Part shown: piece after piece, positions 54,105 to 64,000 of the stretch
Numbering within the stretch: the stretch's first letter is position 1
Layout of the letters: each line of letters starts with the position of its first letter
From: Opeltia flavorubescens
Lineage: Eukaryota; Ascomycota; Lecanoromycetes; Teloschistales; Teloschistaceae
DNA: 64,000 nucleotides
NCBI GenBank assembly: GCA_000442125.1
Contig: KE546971.1
Coordinates: 1,614,583 to 1,678,582, forward strand
Direction: 5' to 3'
Translations under genes and position numbers: made by a program
The notes under the pieces: model-generated
The model's database searches: none
What the model saw: the letters and a program-made list of their open reading frames with translations, nothing else
Told to the model about the DNA's origin: nothing

Positions 54105-57100
54105 GATGCAGGCTGGAGAGAAAGTCAAATTATCAGGATGGGAGGGGACCTACAAGGAAGTCACTGGGGCTTTTTGTAGAAGACAGAGAGAGCCTGAAGT
54201 AGGGGCAAATGTCATTGTTTGTTACCGTCCTCCATGATGCATTTCTCGGCGTTCTTGCATAAGACCCACTTCTGCTGACATTTCATTCAAGAACGATGAT
54301 GAACGCAAGGAACATCCATGGAGGCATGAACATCACCCTTGAACCTTAATTTAATGCAACAAGCAAAGCTGCCCTGCATCAAGGGCAGCCATCAGGCAAC
54401 TCACAATGTCATCTTCTCTTGCAAAATCAGCTTGTTCCCGTGACGCCAATTGTTGAGTACAGTGCTCACCTACCAGTGAATAGAAAAAAGCATTAGAAAA
54501 GTGAGAAAAGTAAGAATGATCGGGCTAAAGTGTTATAGTTCGTGAAGGCCACCGTCTTTGTCATAGTTTAACAAAACCTTTTCAAATGACAGTATGCAGC
54601 TACAACGACCAATTGCAATGTCAAGAGATCGAGAAAGCTTATGATAAGCCATTAAATGTATATATATGCAGCACCGCGATAAGGTGATGAAAGGAGAATA
54701 TCCACTGGAGTTGCCAGAAAATGGAACCTACAGTGGCAGAAGAGAGAACATGTCTCAACATGGCACAAAGTCATCTTTGTGACTTAATCAAGCTCTAAAT
54801 CACACTTCGGAGTAAGCAGTCTACAAGAAAGATACTCAAGGAGGTGTGCGGGATGGAAGATGAATGGTTCTTTCTACCTTTGGTTGTATTTCTATATTAG
54901 CGTCTTGGCATCCCTTTTCTTCATTTCAACGACAAGGTGTCTGGAGAATTCACTGCCTTCCTGTCTACTCTGGTGAATGATTGTCCTTCGAGACTACTGC
55001 GTTCTGGCGTATCTATACTCTTCTGTCGTATAAATGCAGTTGATCATGCATCTATTTCATGACCGCAATATACATCCCTTATGTGCTACGACCCTCAATC
55101 AGCGTCCATTGATAGTTTCTTGCCGAGAAATTCTATATAATGCTATATACACGGTCATGCTATTTTCTGATCTCGTTTGATCAGAAATGATTCATAAGTG
55201 CACCGTAGGCACCGGTAGAACCAGAGGAGCTCTAGACAATACGATGACCTGTCCTTCATATTGCAACCCACCTTCCGCGGAGCCGAACGCTTGGATCGCA
55301 GAACATTACTTCTTTTGGATTTTCTTTTGTGATGGATTTGTAACTAAAACTTCTATAAAGTTCTCACCTGCTTGTTCCCCCTTATTTCTTCCACAGTCTC
55401 GTCACAGGAGTATGAGTTTTCAAGATCCATTAAGCTCTCTCTCGGTGAGCTTCTTTATTCTTCACAGTGAAGGTTACAATGATACAAAGCCTTTTTTTCT
55501 CTTATCTCAGTAGCTCAATTATGACAACCATCCCCTTTAGGATAGTCTCTTGTGCATGAATGATATGATGAAGGGGCAATTTTTTACCATTTCTTAGTTG
55601 TATCTGAATGATAGATCGATCTGAGGACCGTTTACAAAGAAATAAAGTCTACTTCATGTTTTTTGAATCATTCATCTGAACTAAGTATGATTTGGGATTA
55701 TTCCATCTGGTCCACGACGTCGGTATCTGTTGGAACTGGACATGGTTTCTGAGAAACATCACTCTCTATGCATTGATAAGATATCACTGTATTGCGGTCT
55801 GGTGTCTGCCAGGCCACAGAAGAGAATGCCGAGACAGTCTTGGCATGGCGTGAGCTTGTACGAGGACAAGCTACTATTGCAAAGCTCCAGAACGTCCTCG
55901 CCGACTCCACTGCGTTTGTCCGATGCGAGACGACTCCTTACCAGGATTTTCTCCACGGGCATAATACCTGCTTGTAGACCGAGCAATCTCAGTCGTTTAA
56001 CTCCGTTAAAGAATGGCTCACTCACGTGGCTGGACAAAGCATCTTCCGAGAAGGCCATGGTTGTCTTGACCAGAGACGATACACTATCTGCAAATTTTTA
56101 ATTTTTGTTGCTCAGCAGCAATGACTGTGAAATATATACGCAAACTTTAATCCACTCTATCTTTAGTTTGATTCACCTTTCAAGAATTCCTGAGCGTCCA
56201 GTTTCGCCCATGAACTTTAAGATTTGGGTCCGAGAGGGAAACTGACAACTCGCATATATCTCATCCTGTTTTATCTCTTCTGACTTCAATGGTATCACCA
56301 ATGCCGGTGACTTCCTCCAGTCTTAATCGACAGATGTAAATAGACTTTCTGCTCAAAATGATACTCTCGACCTATCTACAACGCAAGATTGCATGAGTGT
56401 GAGTATCGGTCTGTCACAGCTGATCTACGGGTCAATTTTCCGTAAAGCAAGTTAGTCATCCACCGACCATATGACGACAGGTCTAAGAGAAATATACAAG
56501 ACTATTTTGACTCCAGGGAACGACCCAAGAATCCATTGTTTTTCCGGCCGCCTCGTGAGGTCAATAGTCTTCCACAGGCGATGTAGTCATTTTATTGGGC
56601 GTATTACCATGTGAAGATGCGTTATTGCACAGCGCGGACCAAAAACTTCCTCTTTTCACACGGGAAAGTACTACAAGATCGAATCACCGCGCCAGAAGAG
56701 CAGATTCAGGCCAAAACGACCACATTGAACAAGATCTTTCATTCACGAACATTCTTGTAGGGAGAAAAGGAATGGGGCTAAATTATAGATAACATCCCTT
56801 AATCAGAGTGAAAGGGTTCTTTAAAGCACAACACTTTCGGAAATCATCAATGCGAGATCATCTACCGCAAGATATGGTTATTAGATTTCCAAGATTCATT
56901 ATACAATCGGCTGCGCATCAACTAAGGGCGGGAACATAAGACTTTTGCCACAAGAAAATATCTGGCAAAGCACCAAAGCTGGGATGATTTACCCAAGCTC
57001 GCTAATGATAATTGTGTCTCGACACGTATTGTTATATCGACCATCAACTCGATCTCTCTCTCGGAGCTTGCAATACTGTGGCAGTCCCGAGGCCTCACCT

Positions 57101-60100
57101 CATATCTATGACCCTCCTCTCCTGTCCTCTCCCCTCGCTTTACTATTGTTGCTTCTTCTGGAGCAACTAGATCTCGGACTTGAACCGCAACACTCACTTA
57201 GAGGAGCGGATCACAACCAAAATTGTCTCACTCTGTGAGTCAAATTTCGTCAGGGCAGAATATGTCCGTCGAGGATTCTAGACTGTCACCTCTAAGCGGA
57301 GGAGTAAGTTTTTCACAGTGTCCAACGTCCAACGGGACCGACGACCGTGGTGCAGAGACTAAGATAGACGCCGGATAAATGGACGATATTACTCTACCAG
57401 TACCTGCTGTAATCGAGAATCATGACAAGTTATGGCTGGNTTTCAATATATCTATGTGGAGTACTGTATGAGCGTGTGTCACTAAAGAAATCTCGCCTTG
57501 CTCATGGTGTCATATAAAATCGGCTTAGTAAGAATGGAATCAGTTTTCCAAGTCAACATCTTCGATTCCTCTTGTCTACGTCACGTTATTTCCTTATCAA
57601 ACAGAATATTTCACGAACGCTGTATACATGAACATCTCTTCCAAGGGTCATCGTAAGACAAAGCGGTGAGTAACCCTTCCCAGATGTACTAATTCGAAAC
57701 ACTTGAGCATGAATCTCTATCACGACCAGTCGTTTGACACAAGGGTGGAGATCAAGGTATGTAAAATGACAGAGAGACTTTGAACTTTTATGGCTTTCAA
57801 ACACAACAATGCTGCTAGAGAGTTTTGGTCATGTTCTCCACTTCAAGAAGATTTCGAATGGATTACGCTCTATGTACTTTCATCGATACTCCAATTCTAC
57901 GCTGGATCGAAACCTGCTAGGCGGTTCTGAGATTACTCAACTCCAACTAATGGCTGTCGTTCACTCTTACTCTCTCACATTTATTGACGCATTGCCTCGT
58001 CAATATCAAAAGGACGGCAGCACTTCAAGCTAGTACTGCAAATAGAAGTGAGAAGCAGAAGCCGCTAGCGCGAAACCCCTTAGAATTCAATTCCTTCCTA
58101 GATACTCTTCTACCGGGTCATACCTGTGGAGAAGAAGTAGTATTACTCTCAAGTCTGTGAGAGTCATGTCGATCAATGACAGAAATCTAGAGAGAGCATA
58201 TACTTGATCTTCCTTGTAGCGAAGACCTAGTCGGCTCGGAGATACAAATGAAAGTTTTCCAGCGAAATCTGAGCCGACACGGGGAGAGCCAGAAGTCCAA
58301 ATTGCGAATAAGAGTGAGCTTATTCAATTCTGTGGCTGTCATGATGTTCAAAGACGGAGGACTTGAAAGCTTTAATCTATGTTGCTTACCATGATACCAG
58401 CTCAAACCCAACCAACATTTTTTACATATCAAAGGAAACGAACCTCCACTTATCCTATTATACGACTCGCAACTACCATCTGAAATGATTCCGATATTCA
58501 ATACCATATCATGAATCACTATGATGTAGAGTACCAAAAGCTTAAATTTGGGAGGCATTTGATCAATAAAATTAGGTCGAAAGATCCAGCCATGGATTCA
58601 TCTAATGATAATGACGATGATACACGCAGGATTATGGTGGGTATAAATATTTTGTTTTGAACTCTTCTTTTTTTTTCTCTCTATCTATCCCCACGTCTAC
58701 ATCATCTTACCTACATCTTCTTCCCTCAAATATGAAATTTTGTTTCATCATTGAAGATGTACGATCTCGTCCTGGCCCTTCTGGTGACAACCATTTCGCC
58801 GCGTACCACAGTCGTAATAATCCCGCCGGTCAAATGGCTCTGGGAGCCGTTGGTGGGGTGCCTCAACAGAGCGAACATGGCATCTCAAGCGAGACAACCT
58901 AGAATTTTTGGAAGGCTTATCACTTGTGGTAGAACTTTTTCAAAAGAATTAACACAGAGGATTAGGCTTACTCAAGTATTTCGACAGAATTTACACTACC
59001 TGGGGCTTTTATTCTCGCGCTTTACCTTCTGATTCTACACCGGCAGATCGAATTGTCAGAGTCTACATATTACCAATGAAATCTCGCTGTTTTTAAATTT
59101 TTTGTAATTTACAGTCTCACTTCGCTTGAAGCCTCAATGGCGCTAATCCTTCGCCATTTACTTCCGCATTTCCACTCTTTTTCATCGATGTATCTATTAC
59201 TTCATTCAGCGAACTATTCTAATGGATACGCTGTTCCTCCCATCTAAAACATACGTATTCTGTTATCTATACTATGCTTTTCGTTATACACCACCCTTTA
59301 TTTGCACAGCATGGACAGTTGCTGATATTATAACGCCTAGATTTCGACCCATATGCCATATCTGAATCCGATTGTTCGGAGACTCATACTACGTCACTTT
59401 CACAGAAAACTACACCACACACTCCCTGGTTGGAGCCTTCAATTGAGGCTCCACTCAATCAGACTATCAGCAGTAATGCCACACAGGGATCGCCAATTTC
59501 TGACCACGTTGACAGTAGACGTCTCAGACGACTCAGAAGACTCCGTGGCGGAGAATCGGTGACAATATGTGTACGAGGATGAATTAAATGAGTCCGCGTG
59601 ACCGTTTCCTACTTATACTTCGCGCAATGGGAAAGAATTGTCAAAGCTGGGACGCAAAAGCGTAATCTTCAAACGAGCTTAAAGACTTAACCAATAATTA
59701 CTACAGTAACATGCAGAAAACTTACGATGATGATCTGATCCAGACTCATAAAGCCGTTTAACGAGGATCCAGATCTCATCTGGCGATCTCAGCACATGTT
59801 CACGATTAACTTGCACATCCAGATGTACCGTTCAAGCCTATTTTATCCGTGTCGAAGCGCATCCTGTCTCAAGCTGGATCTGCTTCATTTTACATTGAAA
59901 AAAATCTGGTCGGTCCATATAGATGGTAGCGTGACTGTCGAACCTTTGGACGACATTTCGACCAGAGGAGTAAGCAGGCAAATGTCGACCTAAGATATTT
60001 GGGCGCAAGTTCGTGGGAGACACTTAGCATTCATTTCTTTGAGAATATACGTCACGATCTGTGAGAATCAGTCTTGTTTGCATTAAGGATAAACCAGGTT

Positions 60101-63100
60101 TTGGTTGGGCAAACCGCATCCAATGATGTCGATTAAATTCATCTCAATGACTCTTAATTTCTCATGTATGCGATAACGGCGCCAGATCCTGACGTCAAAA
60201 GAGTTGAGATGTTTTTTTTTGTGTAAACGGAATCGAGCATAGCTTTTCTTCGTCATTCAAGAAGAACGATAAGTATAGTTTGTCAGGGTGGCAAGCATTT
60301 TTTGCGATCATGCCTGTTTGATTTTTTTGTCTCTCTTTGAACGAAGTATTCGATATAGACCATCGCGTAATCATCAAATCTATTAGAATCACTGAATTTA
60401 GATGCCGTGGCTTCTAATTGCTTCACACGATGTCTATTCATTCAGAGTATAGTGGCTTTCGATGACAACCAATCGACCACCTGCCAAGAGTCGACGCTGT
60501 GGAGATAATTATAGTGGAAGTAAAGATTCGTGAATGACAGGGCTCCCATATGAGATCAGAGAACGGAGTGGAATAGTGCATTGCCTGAAAGAATCAAATG
60601 ATAAGGAAAACCCTCTCACAGAATATCTGACCTTCTACATAGGTACATTTGCGGAATATATCAGTGGCTAGTCTGTAGGCATTAGATGCGGTTTCTGCCA
60701 TCTCCGACATATGACGCTCTCTCAGGATGCAACCACTGTGATATATAACCAGAAGACAGCTTTTACTATGCTTCTCTCATACAATAAACTATTCACGGAA
60801 CTCATCAAAGCCAAATACAAGGAGCCCTATTCGCTCATGACATGGGTATTACGCCTTTTAAAACAGGGAATGCGGCAAATACTAGTGGTGAATCTTATGG
60901 AATACCAGAATAAAATTCTTGCAACGGTCTTTGCTTATCTTTCATTCAACAAGTTGACAAGCTGCGATTCAGACGAAGCAGGCTTAGAAAGCTCCTCACC
61001 GGGTCGTGATAGCCCATTAAGCTGGCAGACAAGCCACTCCGTGAAGATATACAAGAGAGGGGACAACGTCTGTCGTAGCGAAGGTCTAGCTTCTTCATCT
61101 CGGACTCTTGGCATTAAATGAGCGTTTCGTCACCCACTGACCAAGACATGTATCCAGACTCTGTCGAAACCTCTACACCTGAAAGATCGCTCCCTACGCC
61201 TGTGTTTGCCACTGCTGTCTAACATCAAGAACATCAAATCTTAAGAACAAACTAGACTATGGTGAAAGTTAGAGAGCCATTATCGAGATAATATCCGCAA
61301 TTATGAGCCATGGAGCAGATGAGATGAGAACGGGATTCTGCTATGGAGAGTGTAAGTCGATGAATTGCCACATTAAAACTGAGCAGTGGATCCTCCTGAT
61401 CTTTGGTCTAACATCGAGGGTCTTGGCTGGAATCGTGATTTGGTCCCGCTGGATATGTCTCTTATCAAGAGAGCGGTTGGCATCATGCCGGAAAACCTTC
61501 GGTCCAGAATGCCTGCCATCACTAATCGGACAGTGTGACAGGGCATCTAGAGTCGGAAATCAGTTTTGAAGATCTTTTTCTTGACTCATTGATACCGATC
61601 AGCCATAATTAGCTCAAACGATGTCGACTGCGTCTTGACTGCAAATGGGACAGATGATCGGCGCCGATGACCATTCACCAGCAAAGAAGGTCTATTTGTC
61701 ACTGGGCAATCTATACCACGATATCGTTGCTCGAGATATCACCGCGGTACAGGAAAGAAAGATCATGGAGCCATCTACGGCGCAGAAAGGAAGCGCAAAG
61801 ATTTTTTTCACAAGGTCCGTCGAAGACCGAAGCCGACTAGTTATGGAGTGTCATTTCCGAACCTGCAATCTCTTCCCTCGTCGCTCTCGACGAAGTCATT
61901 GGCTCAATATTCATCATCACTCACGGAAATCTTTCTCGTTGGCTGTCCCTGTCTTCGACCAGAGTAGTATATGAGTACCATACCGGTTAGGTTAATCATC
62001 AGTACAATTAGTTGCTCTATCCTGTGTGCCTGGGTCTTGATGATAAGAAAGAAGCAAAAATATCATCGGATATTACAGAGACAGCTACATAAGTTCTCGT
62101 ACACAACACATAATGGTGACTTTGACTCGCGGGCGTAGATGCTCTGCATTTTCCAGGCCGCCCGGAGTCGATTCAATTTCTCGATGCCGGTCACGACCGA
62201 GAAGTGGGAAGGACGACGCTCAACAGAAATTTCTCGGCGGTAGATAGTCAAAGATCAAGGATTTCGACGGGACCTACTACTTTGCAATCGCGGCTTCAAA
62301 TTATACATGCCAATGGAAATCTGGTAGAGTCATGCCCTAGAAACGCTTCCTTCAAATTACAATCGAAGACGCATATGGTGTAGGTATCACCATTTCAACG
62401 ACAGAAATCGAACAGGTGCAAGACGCTGTAAAGTACTGACAATTCGGAAGTCAAGCAGTCCGATAGCTTATCACTTCTTTACTGGGGAAGACCAGGTAAG
62501 AGATACTCATAATAAGATCCTATGCTTTCTTCGTGTGTATCGAGAGCACAAAGAGCGGGCCATTGGAAAACGCAAATACTAATTTTATTTCAGATGTTGA
62601 CTTCGCAACGTCAAGACACAAGGTATATTAACAATCTACGCCTCGGAATAGAATGTGCAGAACTTGGACTGGCAATATTTGATCTGACCCGATATCACTT
62701 GCGAGACGTTGCATCGCACGTCACCTCTCCCACTGATTATATGCCGGATGTCAATCCAACTAGGCTCAGTGTCTTCATTGAACACTTCACATAACATAAA
62801 AGTGCTGTGTTGAACCGAGGAACATGATAAACGACGTGTGGGTAAGAAAATTTGTTTTGCAAACTATGGCAAGACTAGATACCTAAGTAAATCTTCTCAA
62901 GTTTCGCGATTCCATGCAAAGATCTTGATAGTCCTCATGAATTATTGGACTACATGAAATCTTAAACTGACTTGGCTCAAAAGACCCGGTATCTTCCGAG
63001 ACGAGGTTATTACGTGTACACTTCTACACCCTTCATTTAAAAGTCGACAGCAGTGGACGTTCACTTCTCGCGAATCGTAAGAATGAGACATCCTCACCCC

Positions 63101-64000
63101 TCTTTATAAGAAGACACGTGGCAATGTTGAGGTTAAAAAATGGTTTATTGTTTTTCAAGGGCGGCCATACCTTCGACCATTTTCTTGACTAAAAATTTCG
63201 TTTTCATACCCTACCGGGATCGTGCTAGAGATTTACGGCAGCCATCCTCCAGAAAAGTGATACAATCCCCGAACAGTTCATAAGAGAAGATCGCGCTGAT
63301 GAGAGCAGCGTCTGTCCGTCCTTTACCTTAAACATCTTGACTAATATGGTTGGCGAGGACAGCAGCTTGCCTCGAAGTCTCAGCTAATCATAACAATCAG
63401 CGGCTGGTGGTGATAATAAGATCTGATCATCTTACACATGCCTACTATACCATTGCGTTACATCCTAACGATCGCCTTTACTTGGTTTTTACGATCCCAG
63501 GGAAGGGACATTACCAACCTACACGAATGCGACAATGGTCGATTCGACTGAGCCGTTCTTGGCCGTATGGGATGAGTTATCTGTAGAGCCAAAATCTATA
63601 TATTTCAGACGCCAAATCGAGTTGGTGACTTTTATTATCTCTTATTCTAGAAGAACTTTGCCTCCAGTGTTTCCTTTCTGCACAGAAAATAGAGAATAAT
63701 TAACTACTCGCACATACTCCGGTCCCCTATGGACTTATCTCCTACATTGCGCTTCAAGAATATGTTTGCTCCATTCTTTTTCCTGAAAAGGGCAGTTGAC
63801 CAAGAAAGGCTTTTTTTATTTACATCAGACGGAGATTTACATGTACTAATGCCACTAGTCCACGCAAATCCTACATAGATCTTCACTGTATGATCCTTCA
63901 AAAGGGATATATTCATGTGATACTGGTCTGACTTTTATCTTTGGTTATCAAGATACCAGGAATGTTATGGATTTCTCTATTACAGATGAAAATTTCTTCA
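54105..64000. other. Gene-poor, AT-rich tail of the window
   Basis: Nearly 10 kb contains no ORF above 136 codons and no recognisable domain on either strand. The base composition is visibly more AT-rich than in the genic part. I see no tRNA, no terminal repeats and no transposase or polymerase motif. The longest open frame (60711-61121, plus) lacks family features. One GC-richer island at about 58660-58910 is listed separately. An unresolved base lies near 57440. The region may be a decayed, once repetitive or subtelomere-like block, but I cannot show that from the bases. Confidence 0.6.
58660..59032 (+). other. GC-richer island with two overlapping short ORFs, possible gene relic
   Basis: A pyrimidine tract (about 58663-58735), like a fungal 5' leader, runs into two overlapping ATG frames. 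One starts at 58731 (about 56 codons, MKFCFIIEDVRSRPG) and one at 58759 (about 90 codons, MYDLVLALLVTTISP, with a short hydrophobic start). About 170 nt here are clearly GC-richer than the flanks. Neither product resembles a known family. It could be the remains of a gene or a very small gene; evidence is weak. Confidence 0.2.

Noticed and set aside
60711-61121. 136-codon ORF in the gene-poor tail, examined as a possible mobile-element remnant
   Set aside because: No polymerase, transposase or capsid motif is seen and no terminal repeats flank it.

Overview
The window is nuclear DNA of a filamentous ascomycete (Pezizomycotina). The evidence is many genes split by short introns of about 46-75 nt with GTRNGT donors and CTRAY-like branch sites, fungus-restricted families (Pth11/SAT4-type membrane proteins, DUF3602, BIG1, AIM6, TRI4-like P450, F-box repeats), a fungal-length tropomyosin, and the eIF3b/UAF30/HEL2 set. 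A helotialean (Leotiomycetes) source is possible, but the sequence alone does not fix the class. Four single N bases (near 9660, 26197, 46924 and 57440) mark it as a draft assembly.

Layout. 0.3-6.4 kb: a PPWD1-type WD40/cyclophilin, a cytochrome P450 on the opposite strand, a Cys/His-rich acidic orphan with a decayed copy of its own 3' end beside it, and a small basic protein with a myristoylation-like start. 7.5-13.6 kb: a Pth11-like seven-helix membrane protein, a 642-residue coiled-coil orphan and a small secreted 8-cysteine protein. 13.6-16.6 kb holds no gene I can support. 16.6-23.7 kb: eIF3b, a DEK_C+SWIB protein (UAF30-like) and the RING/zinc-finger ribosome-collision ligase HEL2/ZNF598. 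25-31 kb: a DUF3602 protein, an orphan with an 8-nt first exon, and an AIM6-type PLC-like phosphodiesterase. 32-38 kb: an orphan with an LPxELR motif, a GDSL esterase and a D-box/KEN-box (securin-like) protein. 38-43 kb: tropomyosin, NOL12/Rrp17, BIG1 and the ribosome assembly factor RSA4/NLE1. 43.3-48.8 kb: a second Pth11-like protein and the meiotic MutS homologue MSH4. 50.2-54.1 kb: two tandem paralogous F-box proteins. 54.1-64 kb is a gene-poor, visibly more AT-rich tail.

How they work together. Five genes serve ribosome production or use: eIF3b (initiation), UAF30-like (Pol I transcription), HEL2 (collision sensing), NOL12/Rrp17 (rRNA trimming) and RSA4 (60S assembly), with pairs sharing short divergent promoters. 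The remaining genes are housekeeping (spliceosomal cyclophilin, tropomyosin, BIG1, MSH4) or accessory (P450, secreted esterase, Cys-rich protein, Pth11-like receptors, F-box pair). I see no rRNA, tRNA, CRISPR or intact mobile element. I did not find a convincing undescribed multi-gene system. The best leads are the orphan proteins, the P450 without the I-helix threonine, the D-box/KEN-box protein and the local duplications.

Exon coordinates below were worked out by eye from splice signals, frame continuity and family fit. Spliced totals are all divisible by three.
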